Source: Pontibacter silvestris
GTDB taxonomy: Bacteria > Bacteroidota > Bacteroidia > Cytophagales > Hymenobacteraceae
Reading direction: 5' to 3'
NCBI RefSeq assembly: GCF_020907275.1
Contig: NZ_JAJJWI010000004.1
Coordinates: forward strand, 177,774-241,773
Length of the DNA stretch: 64,000 bases
Under the pieces are notes generated by a model. That model saw only the letters and a list, made by a program, of their open reading frames with translations. It made no database searches and was not told the origin of the DNA. Made by a program: the position numbers and the translations under genes. Shown piece by piece: positions 35,665 through 44,777 of the stretch; within the stretch, counting starts at the first letter, position 1; every line of letters starts with the position of its first letter.

Positions 35665-36528
35665 ATGAAAATAGTAAAAGCAATAGGAGGAGTAGCAGCT
35701 GGCCTGTTATTATCTGTGGGTGCTATGGCACAAGGAACAACTGCTTCGTCTGGTAATTCATCAGCAAGGCCTATTCCTGAGTCAGATATCATGTTCAAGA
35801 AAGTAGTGTGGCGTAAAATTGATTTGCGTGAAAAGCAGAACAAGCCAATGTTTTCTGAAAACAGAGAGATCACCAGAGTACTTATTGATGCAGTAAAAAG
35901 TGGAGAACTGACAGCATATAAGAACGACTCTGTAAACACACCTCTTACTCGCGAAGAATTTATTGCTAATATGACTGCCCAGGATACAGGAGGTGGTCTA
36001 AGTGAAGAAGAACTTGCAGCAGGCTTTGGCCAAGAAGAGGAAGAAGAAGATCCGTGGGGTGCTGCGTTAGGTAATGAAGCGACAGCTAATACAAATACTA
36101 CTCCTGTAAGTAACGAGTATTTTCCTAAGCAACTCTACTTACTTGATCTGAAAGAACATGTAGTGTTTGATAAAAAGCGCTCACGTTTGTACCACGACAT
36201 TCAGACTGTAAGCTTAAAAGTACCAGCTACACTTAACCCACTTGGCTTTGAGCAAAATGTTGGAACCTTTAAGATGAGTGATCTAGTACGCATTTTCCGT
36301 AATAACCCTCAGACGGCAATCTGGTTTAATGCTCAGAACGATGCGCAGCATAAGAACTTAGCTGATGCGTTTGACCTTTGGCTGTTCAGTTCTTACATAA
36401 CTAAAATATCTAACCCTGGCGACAGAGCTTTGGCTGATATTTATGGTGGTGGCCAAAAAGGGTTATTGGCAGCACAAGAAGCTGCTGAAGCTCTTATTGA
36501 GTACGAGTATAGCTTATGGAGCTACTAG
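35665..36528 (+). CDS. gldN: Gliding motility / type IX secretion protein GldN
   Basis: A 287-residue periplasmic protein with a signal peptide (GGVAAGLLLSVGAMAQ). The GldN/PorN core starts with IMFKKVVWRKIDLREKQNKP and continues with YLLDLKEHVVFDKKRSR. An acidic insert (GQEEEEEDPWG) is specific to this protein. It forms the ring with GldK and receives torque from GldM. Last gene of the operon, followed by a terminator. Confidence 0.96.
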   Translation: MKIVKAIGGVAAGLLLSVGAMAQGTTASSGNSSARPIPESDIMFKKVVWRKIDLREKQNKPMFSENREITRVLIDAVKSGELTAYKNDSVNTPLTREEFIANMTAQDTGGGLSEEELAAGFGQEEEEEDPWGAALGNEATANTNTTPVSNEYFPKQLYLLDLKEHVVFDKKRSRLYHDIQTVSLKVPATLNPLGFEQNVGTFKMSDLVRIFRNNPQTAIWFNAQNDAQHKNLADAFDLWLFSSYITKISNPGDRALADIYGGGQKGLLAAQEAAEALIEYEYSLWSY

Positions 36529-36548
36529 ATTAGCAGAATATTGAAATG

Positions 36549-36579
36549 AAAAAGGAGACCTGTTTGGGTCTCCTTTTTT
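36549..36579. terminator. Terminator after gldN
   Basis: Stem AAAAAGGAGACC/GGTCTCCTTTTT with a 6-nt loop and a T-run. The A-run on the left also allows it to stop leftward transcription from uvrC. Confidence 0.9.
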
Positions 36580-36737
36580 AATGTCTAAACCTTTAGAAAG
36601 AGGAACGCTCCTTTATTAACTTGAGCATTACAGCACTGTTCAGGGAAAGACTTATTGATTATAAACATTAGCCTTCACAAAATAAAGAAGCGATAAAAAG
36701 TAGAGAGCTACTAGATATTAATGCATGAAAACAGACA

Positions 36738-38543
36738 CTATGAGTTATGGAAATGTTCGAACAGTATAGTTGCTTTAGCCTGACCTATTTCCTCTGAAAG
36801 TTCCTCTTTTGTAAGCTCTTTTAACTTCTTTACAGATCTGAATTTAGATAAAAGGGCTTTAGCTGTAGAAGGGCCTATGCCTTTAATATCAGTAAGTGCT
36901 GTTTTGAGAGTGCCTGCGTCACGTTTGCTTCTGTGAAAGGTGATTGCAAAGCGGTGAGCCTCGTTGCGTAAGCGTTGGATTAGCTTAAGAGATTCAGATT
37001 TCTTGTCTATGTAAAGTGGCAGATTATCCCCCGGATAAAAAATTTCCTCCAACCTTTTGGCAATGCCAACTACAGCAATTTTACCATATATGTCTAAATC
37101 TTTCAGAGCTTTTACGGCCATGCCTAACTGACCTTTGCCTCCATCTATAATAATAAGTTGCGGTAAAGGTTTGTCTTCATCTAAAAGCCTTTTGTAACGG
37201 CGCGTAACAATTTCATACATTGATTCAAAATCGTTTGGCCCTACTACAGTTTTTATGTTAAAATGGCGATAGTCTTTCTTGCTAGGTTTGCCATTTTTAA
37301 AGCAAACCATAGAAGCCACAGGGTTATCTCCCTGAAAGTTCGAGTTGTCAAAACATTCAATCTGGCGTGGCAGCTCCGTTAAACGCAGGTCTTTCTTCAT
37401 TGTCTCAAGCACACGTAGTTCACGCTGCTCAGCGAGACCTTTGTTTTGCTCCTGGCGTCCCTCCCGCTCTTTTCGTAAATACATCGCGTTCTTTAACGAA
37501 AGGTTAAGCAGCTTTCGCTTATCACCTATCTGCGGATGCGTTACTGTAATACTATCAAGTGGCAGCGAAAGCTCAATATTAGTTATTACTTCTCTTGATG
37601 TACTTTCAAATTCCTGACGCAGCTGAATAACAATAGAGGCCAGTATATCTGTATCTTCCTCATCCAGCTTCTTTTGTATTTCCAGAGACTGTGTAAGAAT
37701 GATAGAGCCATTCATTACTTTAAGGTAGTTGATAAAGGCACACTGCTCATTACTTGTAATAGTAAAGACATCAATATTAGTAAGTGTATTACTAACAACT
37801 GTGGACTTAACCTGGAAGTCTTCTAGCATGTCCAGCTTTTGTTTAAACTGGTGTGCCAACTCATATTGGTAGTCCTGAGCAGCAGCAGCCATCTGCTCCT
37901 TAAAATAATTTTTAGCAACAGATAAGTTGCCCGATAATATGTTTCTTATCTGTGTGATGTTCTGATTATAACTCGTCTCGTCAACAAGGTCTTCGCAGGG
38001 GCCTTTGCAGTTGCCAATGTGGTACTCCAGGCAAACTTTAAATTTGCCAGCCGCCACATTCTCCGGAGATAAATTATAAGTACAGGTGCGTAAGGGGTAT
38101 AATGTCCGGATAAGGTCTAGCACCACGTTCATGGTTGTTACGCTGGGGTACGGGCCAAAGTAACGGGAGCCGTCATTAATTTTATTACGGGTGCTTATAA
38201 TACGGGGAAAGCGCTCATTAACAATACAGATATAAGGATAGGTTTTTCCATCCTTCAACAAGATATTATACTTTGGCTGATACTGCTTGATAAGGTTGTT
38301 TTCCAAAAGGAAAGCATCTGCTTCTGTATCAACAATAGTAAACTCTATGTCTTTTATCTGAGAGACAAGTTTAAGCGTTTTTTTATTATGTTGGGCTGAA
38401 CGATTGAAGTAGGAGCTAACGCGCTTACGTATATCAACCGCTTTGCCAACATAGATAATGCCGCTATCGTCAAAGAATTTATATATGCCGGGTTTATGCG
38501 GCAGGTGCGAGATTTTTTCTTTTAGCTTCTCGTTTGCAGGCAT
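36738..38543 (-). CDS. uvrC: Excinuclease ABC subunit C
   Basis: A 601-residue nuclease that makes the two cuts in nucleotide excision repair. N-terminal GIY-YIG domain (HKPGIYKFFD, IIYVGKAVDIRKRVSSYF), UvrB-binding UVR motif (about 200-235), then the RNase H-like endonuclease domain (ECFDNSNFQGDNPVASMV, LIIIDGGKGQL) and C-terminal helix-hairpin-helix motifs (IKGIGPSTAKALLSKF). Last gene of the porW-PBP1A-uvrC operon, 11 bp after the PBP gene. Confidence 0.97.
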   Translation of the reverse strand: MPANEKLKEKISHLPHKPGIYKFFDDSGIIYVGKAVDIRKRVSSYFNRSAQHNKKTLKLVSQIKDIEFTIVDTEADAFLLENNLIKQYQPKYNILLKDGKTYPYICIVNERFPRIISTRNKINDGSRYFGPYPSVTTMNVVLDLIRTLYPLRTCTYNLSPENVAAGKFKVCLEYHIGNCKGPCEDLVDETSYNQNITQIRNILSGNLSVAKNYFKEQMAAAAQDYQYELAHQFKQKLDMLEDFQVKSTVVSNTLTNIDVFTITSNEQCAFINYLKVMNGSIILTQSLEIQKKLDEEDTDILASIVIQLRQEFESTSREVITNIELSLPLDSITVTHPQIGDKRKLLNLSLKNAMYLRKEREGRQEQNKGLAEQRELRVLETMKKDLRLTELPRQIECFDNSNFQGDNPVASMVCFKNGKPSKKDYRHFNIKTVVGPNDFESMYEIVTRRYKRLLDEDKPLPQLIIIDGGKGQLGMAVKALKDLDIYGKIAVVGIAKRLEEIFYPGDNLPLYIDKKSESLKLIQRLRNEAHRFAITFHRSKRDAGTLKTALTDIKGIGPSTAKALLSKFRSVKKLKELTKEELSEEIGQAKATILFEHFHNS

Positions 38544-38554
38544 TGTAAGGAAAA

Positions 38555-40867
38555 TTAGAAATCAAGATCCAAATCAATTTCAGAAGGTAGCTGCAGGAAT
38601 TCATTTTGTTTAGATGAGTCTACAGGCATACCTTGATTGTATATGGAACAATCTAATTCTACAGATAATGGAGTGGAAGGTTTTGCAAAAGGTCCTTTAG
38701 AAATGTCTAAAGATTTATCAGCAAAAACTTTTTGCATAAAAGCTCCATAAACTGGCATGGCAAGCTTCGCTCCCTGTCCATCACGTAATGAGCGGAAGTG
38801 TATAGAACGGTCTTCACCGCCTACCCATGTGCCACATACCAAGTTAGGAGTGATACCCATAAACCAGGCATCAGACTGATTTTGTGTAGTACCTGTTTTG
38901 GCTCCTATGTCAGCAGTAAGCTTATTACGCCAGCGAAGACCATATGCTGTGCCTCCTGGTTCGGTTGCTGCCTGTAACATGTGTATCATCAGGTAAGCAG
39001 TCTCTTCACTTAAAGCTTCTTTGGTCTGAGGTCTGAATTCTTGTAGCACATTACCATGCTTATCCTCAATACGTGTGATAAAAGTAGGCTCTACCCAGGT
39101 ACCAGCATTAGCAAAAGTTCCATAGGCACCAACCATATCGTACAGCGTAACATCGCTTGTGCCAAGTGCCAGAGAAGGAGTAGCGTCAAGAGGTGTAGAA
39201 ATGCCCAAACGCCGGGCAGTAGCTGCAAGTGTTTCTGCGCCTAATTTATTTACCAAAAACGCAGATATAGAATTTACAGATTCTGCCAGAGCTTTACGGA
39301 GCGTGTACTTTTGCCCACTAAACTTGTTTTCAGAATTATTAGGGCACCACATGGTTCCGTCTGGCAACGGTACACAGGTTTCGGTGTCAATTACTTCGTA
39401 GCAAGGGTAGTAGCCATGCTCCATAGCAGCTGTATAAAGGAAAGGCTTGAATGTAGAGCCCGGCTGACGCGCACCTTGTTTTACATGGTCGTACTTAAAG
39501 TGCTGATAGTTGATTCCGCCGACCCAAGCCTTTATATGACCTGTTTGTGGTTCCATAGCCATAAAGCCCGCTTGTAAGAAGTGCTTATAGTACTTCAGGG
39601 AGTCCATCGGGCTCATCTCTACTTCTTTTGTACCGTCCCAGGTGAAAATGGTCATCGGCACTTTCTTGTTCAGGTAGTAATTAATAGAGTCCTGGTTTCC
39701 ATCAAACTGAGCTTTCAGGCTTTGGTAACGCGATGTTCTTCTGATAGCTGCCTCTGCAAACCCTTTAATCTCTTGACCATTGCGGTCTCTCCATGGGTTG
39801 CGGCCTTTCCATTGCTCAAAAAAGGCTTTCTGGCGCTCTTTCATATGCTCTTGTAAAGCCTGCTCAGCATACTGTTGCATCCGGGAGTCAATGGTGGTGT
39901 AAATCTTTAAACCATCAGCATACAAGTCATAACCATTTTCACGGCACCACTGGCGCAAGAATTTGCTGGCCTCTGTACGGAAATATGGAGCAAGACCTAT
40001 GTTTTGGTTTTCAACACGATAATTTAATTTAATATCTGTGTCTTTCAGTTGCTTATAATCAGCCTCTGTAATAAAGTCATACTTCACCATTTGGGAAAGC
40101 ACTACATTACGGCGGCGCTTCGCATTCTCCGGGTTAAACCTTGGGCTGTAGAAATTAGGGTTTTTAAATAAACCAACAAGCACCGCAGACTCCTGCACCT
40201 CCAGATCTTGGACATCTTTGTTGAAGAAGGTTTTAGAAGCAGATTTGATACCAAAGGCATTACTGCCAAACTCAAAGATATTGAGGTACATCACCAATAT
40301 CTCTTTTTTAGTATAAGACTGCTCCAGCTTAACGGCCATTATCCATTCTTTTGTTTTATGGATAAGTATGCGCACACCTGGTATATCATTCAGCAAACCA
40401 TTATTAAGATCTTCGCCACGGGTACGGAACAGGTTTTTCGCTACCTGCTGTGTTAAAGTGCTACCCCCACCCTTAGACCTGCCCGTAAGAATGGCTGCGG
40501 CAACACGGCCCATGGCTTCAGGGTCAATACCTGAATGGTCTTCAAAACGAATATCCTCAGTAGCAACAAGAGCATTAACCAGGTTATCAGGTAACTCATC
40601 ATAGTCTACAGGAGATCGGTTCTCCCGGAAATATTTTCCGAGTAACATGTTATCTGCAGCATAAAGCTCAGAAGCAAGCTCGCTTTTCGGGTTTTCTAAA
40701 GAGCGTGTACTAGGGAGCTCCCCAAATAGGTTAAGGAAGTTAATACTGACAGCATATATATATAGCACAAACACCACCAGGCCTGCTATAAAGAGAAGCC
40801 AGATGGCCGAAATAACTTTCGGGTATATATTCTTTTTCTGAGTAACAGTCTTTTGACGCGTAGCCAT
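38555..40867 (-). CDS. Class A penicillin-binding protein (PBP1A type)
   Basis: A 770-residue bifunctional peptidoglycan synthase with one TM helix (about 17-40). The glycosyltransferase 51 domain has the catalytic Glu in EDIRFEDHSGID and GGSTLTQQVAKNLF. The transpeptidase domain has the active Ser in GSTFKPFLY (SxxK), SVN (SVNSISA) and KTGTTQNQSDAWF. It sits in the inner membrane and extends and crosslinks glycan chains. It follows the PorW/SprE-like gene by 3 bp, so the two are co-translated. Confidence 0.96.
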   Translation of the reverse strand: MATRQKTVTQKKNIYPKVISAIWLLFIAGLVVFVLYIYAVSINFLNLFGELPSTRSLENPKSELASELYAADNMLLGKYFRENRSPVDYDELPDNLVNALVATEDIRFEDHSGIDPEAMGRVAAAILTGRSKGGGSTLTQQVAKNLFRTRGEDLNNGLLNDIPGVRILIHKTKEWIMAVKLEQSYTKKEILVMYLNIFEFGSNAFGIKSASKTFFNKDVQDLEVQESAVLVGLFKNPNFYSPRFNPENAKRRRNVVLSQMVKYDFITEADYKQLKDTDIKLNYRVENQNIGLAPYFRTEASKFLRQWCRENGYDLYADGLKIYTTIDSRMQQYAEQALQEHMKERQKAFFEQWKGRNPWRDRNGQEIKGFAEAAIRRTSRYQSLKAQFDGNQDSINYYLNKKVPMTIFTWDGTKEVEMSPMDSLKYYKHFLQAGFMAMEPQTGHIKAWVGGINYQHFKYDHVKQGARQPGSTFKPFLYTAAMEHGYYPCYEVIDTETCVPLPDGTMWCPNNSENKFSGQKYTLRKALAESVNSISAFLVNKLGAETLAATARRLGISTPLDATPSLALGTSDVTLYDMVGAYGTFANAGTWVEPTFITRIEDKHGNVLQEFRPQTKEALSEETAYLMIHMLQAATEPGGTAYGLRWRNKLTADIGAKTGTTQNQSDAWFMGITPNLVCGTWVGGEDRSIHFRSLRDGQGAKLAMPVYGAFMQKVFADKSLDISKGPFAKPSTPLSVELDCSIYNQGMPVDSSKQNEFLQLPSEIDLDLDF

Positions 40868-40870
40868 GTA

Positions 40871-43762
40871 CTAATAATTGTTTTTGAAGAAGGTAAGGTA
40901 TGCTTCCAGGTCTTTCTTCTGCAGCAACTTAGCGTAATTAGCAGAAGAGATTACAAAGGTAGTGAAATCTACGCCTCTAATTCTACCTACAGGTGACCGA
41001 GGAGCTTTTTGATCTATATTATAAGACTTAGCCTGCTTAAAATCGTCGAAGGAGCGCATCACAAGCATCGTCTGGTTAGCAGAGTAAGCCGTTGAAGCTA
41101 TTTTCAAAGACTGATTCTTATAATAGGTGCTGTTATATTTCTCATATTTCGGCAACATATCTTTGAAAGCAGCTGCATCATTAGGGTAAATCAATACAAC
41201 ATAATAAGCACTATCTGTGGCAACCTCATATTGTAGAGTCTCTGCTTCAGCTACAGAAACAGGTGGTTCGGCAGTTGTTACAGGGGCAACTGTTATTGGT
41301 TGAACAGCTGTAGCTATAGGCTGTTGTGCATTATCCGGTATTACTGTAGGTGCTTGCTTCACTTCAGGCTCTTTTGCCGGCAGTGGCTCTTTGTCCAATT
41401 TGATTAGAGCTTGCGCCTGAGTTGGTTGAGGCACAGTTAACGCCGTTGATGCTGTAGCAGTAGCAATTTCTGTGCTAAGTTTTTGTTCTGCTGTAATGCT
41501 TGCCGTTTGTTTTGGCTCTTTAACTGGTGGAGGCGGCGCATCCTGGCGCAAAAGGTTTTTCTGCTCCAGTTCTGTATAAGATGCTAACAATACATCTGCC
41601 TGCGGCTGCAGAGGGCTACTACGGTGTTGGGTCTTGAAACGCTGTAGTTTTTCCCGCAATGCCTGGGGCTTCTCTGTGCGAGCCGTAATCATGATATCCA
41701 GGAAAGCCACCTTATCCTGAATGTCATTTAATGGGTACTGGCTTATAAGCTTATGAAGAACGGCAACAGCTTTCTCATACTCTTGCTCCTCATAGAGAGT
41801 ATAAGCAGAATCATAAACGACATGAGCTCTCAGGTTATTGGCTGCATTTTTAGATCTGTAACCTGAGTCATCTACCAGGCGAGCATAGATAGTAGACGGA
41901 AACTGCTGCTTAATTATGTTATAGTACACCTGCTGTTGCTCCTTAGCCTCTTTCCCATGAAGCAGATACAAGCTGTAGTAAGACTCAGCCGCATGCTCTG
42001 ACTTAGGAAACTGCTGCAGTAGTTTTTCAAATGTAGCAATGGCGCGAGCCCGATCTTTAAGCTTTTGGCTATAAATGTTAGCTAACTTAAACAAAGCCTC
42101 TTCTTCTTCCTTCTCAGATCGCTGCAGAGCAACTGTCGTAAGAGGTATGTTCTGCAGATACGTCTGAATTTGGGCCGCAGTACGTTCTTCGGCGCTTTGC
42201 TGAGGTTCTTCAGGAGTGGCTACAGTAGGTGCCTGAGCAACCTGAATTTCAGTCGTATTTGTTTCTCCCCTGCTTTGGATGCGCCAGAAATCCTGAAGTG
42301 GCCGGTCGCCCCAGCGGCGCACGAACTCTGAACGAGCAGTTGCCATAGCAGACGGGTTATCGAAATACCAAACTCCGGATGTGCCGCTGTTAGAAGGAAA
42401 TGCGCTTCCGTTCTGGTTGTCTCGGTTAAGGGTGCTGCGGCGTTCCTGCTTTTCTGAAACTAACTGCTGTTGCTGCTGGCGGGCGAGCTCTTGCTGGCGT
42501 TGTTCTTCCTCGCGCTGTACAAGCTGTTGCAGAAACGCCATGCGTTCGGCCTCGCTCATGTGGGCCAGGCGCTGTAGGCTGTCCTGTGTTTGAATAGTTG
42601 CATATTGCTGCGCAAAATCAGCCAGAACGTCACGGCGTTCCGCTATTGCTTCGTAGTTGGCAGCACTTTTAGGCAAGGCCTGTACGGCACTGTCGTAGTA
42701 GGCGGCAGCCAAGTTGTATTTACTTAGATTCTCAAAGTAAATCTCTCCGGCCAGCAGGTAACTATAAGAATCCTGGTTTTGTAAAGCGCCGGGTGTTTTA
42801 AGCGACTGCTGAATGTATTCTAATGCCTTATCATAATTTTGCTGGCGTAGTTCAAACTGCGCCATCTCATAATATATTTTGTTTTTATATTCCTGGTTTT
42901 TATCGTCTTTCAGCATTTTCCGGTAGTAGCCTGCAATACGCTCCCGGTCATGCGCATCAGTTAGTTCTGTTACTTGCCCCAGATAAAGTCTGCTGAAAAA
43001 ACCAAGGTCGTAGGGTGGGTTACGACGCAGTATCTTATTATACTGCTTATAAGCTTCTCTATCCTGATTTGTAAACTGGTAAATCCTGGCCAGGGAAAAA
43101 CGCGCCCGCGACTGAGCGTCTTTTTCGTCGAAGTTGCGTAGCGACAGTGCCAGGCTCTCTGCGACAGCCGTGGTATCACCAAGCAGGCGGTAATATTGTG
43201 CTCTAGCTAAATACAGTTCCCGGGCATTGGCCTTGTTCAGTTGCTCCTTTCTTAAGTGTTCTGATACAGCCTGTGCATTGTCCATCTCCTCCATCTTCAT
43301 GAAAGAGCGCATGAGCCACACCAGTGCTTCATGCTGTGCATCTTTATCTTTGCTGTTTGAGTTTACATACTTAAATGTTCGGGCGGCATCGGCAAAATTC
43401 AACTGGTAATAGCGCGTTTTGCCAATCAGAATATAGCAGTCGTCTATCCACTTGCTATTTTTGTGCCATTGTATCGGGAAAGATGCTTTTTTCTCCACAT
43501 CTTCCAGGTCTGCGGCAATGGCTTTAAAAGTAGTGGAGTCTATGGTCGGGTAAATAGGCAGTACCTGATTGTAATCATACTGCATATTACTTTCCAGGCC
43601 TTCTTCAATAGTACGCATCTTCTCCTTAGCTAAAAAATAGCCATTGTAATGCGCAGTAGTGTTATGATAAGCTTTGCTCAAAGGGTTCTTGCGTTCTACA
43701 GAGCAAGAGACTAACAGCAGGCCTGCCAACAGGGCAAATATGTAAAATGATCGGTTATTCAA
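40871..43762 (-). CDS. PorW/SprE-like type IX secretion lipoprotein with TPR repeats
   Basis: A 963-residue lipoprotein (lipobox LLLVSC). The N-terminal half is made of TPR-like helical repeats (for example DAARTFKYVNSNSKDKDAQ and ARFSLARIYQFTNQDREAY), with a Gln-rich coiled coil at about 400-440. A Pro/Ala-rich linker (about 740-830) precedes a C-terminal domain with YYVVLIYPND. NPLSKAYHNTTAHYNGYFLA near the N-terminus is typical of PorW/SprE, which links the secretion trans-envelope complex to the outer membrane. No ATG is available; the frame opens with TTG at 43760-43762, bounded upstream by a stop. First gene of the operon with PBP1A and uvrC. Confidence 0.82.
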   Translation of the reverse strand: MNNRSFYIFALLAGLLLVSCSVERKNPLSKAYHNTTAHYNGYFLAKEKMRTIEEGLESNMQYDYNQVLPIYPTIDSTTFKAIAADLEDVEKKASFPIQWHKNSKWIDDCYILIGKTRYYQLNFADAARTFKYVNSNSKDKDAQHEALVWLMRSFMKMEEMDNAQAVSEHLRKEQLNKANARELYLARAQYYRLLGDTTAVAESLALSLRNFDEKDAQSRARFSLARIYQFTNQDREAYKQYNKILRRNPPYDLGFFSRLYLGQVTELTDAHDRERIAGYYRKMLKDDKNQEYKNKIYYEMAQFELRQQNYDKALEYIQQSLKTPGALQNQDSYSYLLAGEIYFENLSKYNLAAAYYDSAVQALPKSAANYEAIAERRDVLADFAQQYATIQTQDSLQRLAHMSEAERMAFLQQLVQREEEQRQQELARQQQQQLVSEKQERRSTLNRDNQNGSAFPSNSGTSGVWYFDNPSAMATARSEFVRRWGDRPLQDFWRIQSRGETNTTEIQVAQAPTVATPEEPQQSAEERTAAQIQTYLQNIPLTTVALQRSEKEEEEALFKLANIYSQKLKDRARAIATFEKLLQQFPKSEHAAESYYSLYLLHGKEAKEQQQVYYNIIKQQFPSTIYARLVDDSGYRSKNAANNLRAHVVYDSAYTLYEEQEYEKAVAVLHKLISQYPLNDIQDKVAFLDIMITARTEKPQALREKLQRFKTQHRSSPLQPQADVLLASYTELEQKNLLRQDAPPPPVKEPKQTASITAEQKLSTEIATATASTALTVPQPTQAQALIKLDKEPLPAKEPEVKQAPTVIPDNAQQPIATAVQPITVAPVTTAEPPVSVAEAETLQYEVATDSAYYVVLIYPNDAAAFKDMLPKYEKYNSTYYKNQSLKIASTAYSANQTMLVMRSFDDFKQAKSYNIDQKAPRSPVGRIRGVDFTTFVISSANYAKLLQKKDLEAYLTFFKNNY

Positions 43763-43833
43763 GATGGTAAAGATAAGCAGGAGGTTTTGCGCTATGGGCT
43801 ATATAATATAGGTGTAAACGTTACAGTCAACTA

Positions 43834-43841
43834 CAAAAGTA
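43834..43841 (-). promoter_or_regulatory. -7 element copy 1 (TACTTTTG) for porW/sprE
   Basis: On the minus strand this is a TAnnTTTG match, part of the 12-bp direct repeat at 43830-43841. It lies 71 bp upstream of the TTG start. Confidence 0.5.
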
Positions 43842-43911
43842 TAACCAATTAGTGAACAATATAAAGCTGCGTAAAATTCTATACAGCTTATCGACAGCAA
43901 AGTAGCCACTA

Positions 43912-43919
43912 CAAAAGTA
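43912..43919 (-). promoter_or_regulatory. -7 element copy 2 (TACTTTTG) for porW/sprE
   Basis: Second copy of the same 12-bp sequence (43908-43919), 78 bp further upstream. It suggests tandem promoters for the operon. Confidence 0.45.
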
Positions 43920-44081
43920 CAATAATCTGTTAATGAAAGCATGGCTGTTTTCAGTGTTTGCTAATGAACTATGTAAAAGCCAAATTGGTTTCAGGCGGAG
44001 ACTGTGAGGTGATATTAATCGCTAATTGTTGCAGTAGCACTTTTATGGACGTTTAAGTGGTGCTAAGTCCATAAAAAGATG

Positions 44082-44089
44082 TAAGTTTG
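44082..44089 (+). promoter_or_regulatory. -7 element (TAAGTTTG) of the ATP synthase operon
   Basis: A full TAnnTTTG match 15 bp upstream of the first small gene of the operon. Confidence 0.5.
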
Positions 44090-44104
44090 TAAGTTATAGG
44101 TAAG

Positions 44105-44344
44105 ATGGAAACGCCTTCTGAGAGAGATAAACACGAAAAAGAAAGGCAAGAGAGCATAAAGCCTTATGCAAAATACTCTGGGCTGGCTTTTCAAATGATA
44201 GGAGCTTTGGTGTTGGCTGCTTTCGGAGGAAAGAAACTGGACGATTATTTTGCCACGGGTAAACCATGGTTTACTATTGCTCTTTTGCTGTTGGCTGTGG
44301 TTGTTTCTATGGTAACAATCATTCTATCAATCAATAAAAAATAA
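44105..44344 (+). CDS. AtpZ/AtpI family membrane protein
   Basis: A 79-residue protein with a charged N-terminus and two TM helices (YSGLAFQMIGALVLAAFGGKK and FTIALLLLAVVVSMVTIILS). The first helix with its G-x-K turn and LDDYF matches the AtpZ/AtpI-like family encoded ahead of atpB, thought to help c-ring assembly or Mg transport. First gene of the operon. Confidence 0.85.
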   Translation: METPSERDKHEKERQESIKPYAKYSGLAFQMIGALVLAAFGGKKLDDYFATGKPWFTIALLLLAVVVSMVTIILSINKK

Positions 44345-44350
44345 TAGCAC

Positions 44351-44734
44351 GTGAAGTTCTTCAGAAACCTGGCTATACTTACTGTTTTACTTGCTGTTAT
44401 TGTGGTGGTATTAATACATTTAACAGGCGCTGTGCTGATACATAGCTATATCTGGTACATACTGGTTTTTTTTGTTTTTGTAACAGGCTTTACATTTTAT
44501 ATTACCAGAATCGGGATGGAGCAGGATAGTGATAACTTCCAGGTTTATTATTTTAGCGCGATGGGCTTCCGGATGGTACTTTGCATTGGAGTGGTGTTCG
44601 CTTATGCCTATTTTATAGGAGATGGTAAGCTTCAGTTCGTTTTTAACTTTTTTGCGTTATATTTCCTGTATACCGGGTTTGAAATTTACAGTTTGTTGGC
44701 TAACTTGCGGCCCAATTTGAAAAAGCAGAATTAA
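44351..44734 (+). CDS. Four-helix membrane protein of the ATP synthase operon
   Basis: A 127-residue protein with about four TM helices (LAILTVLLAVIVVVLIHL, YIWYILVFFVFVTGFTFYI, FRMVLCIGVVFAYAYFI, FVFNFFALYFLYTGFEIYSL). It starts with GTG, 6 bp after the AtpZ-like gene. Position and topology fit an AtpI-type assembly factor, but no diagnostic motif is visible. Function is inferred from context only. Confidence 0.75.
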   Translation: MKFFRNLAILTVLLAVIVVVLIHLTGAVLIHSYIWYILVFFVFVTGFTFYITRIGMEQDSDNFQVYYFSAMGFRMVLCIGVVFAYAYFIGDGKLQFVFNFFALYFLYTGFEIYSLLANLRPNLKKQN

Positions 44735-44777
44735 ACATAAGATAATCTTATTAAATATTGCTTCTAAACTATTCTTA

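Larger units (their letters stand above)
43763..44104. other. Divergent control region between porW/sprE and the ATP synthase operon
   Basis: A 342-bp gap holding two copies of a minus-strand -7 element in a 12-bp direct repeat and one plus-strand -7 element, all listed separately. No gene is visible. Confidence 0.6.

Noticed and set aside
43763-44104. CRISPR-like repeat suggested by the repeated ACTACAAAAGTA
   Set aside because: There are only two 12-bp copies, no spacers of regular size and no cas genes; tandem promoter elements explain it better.
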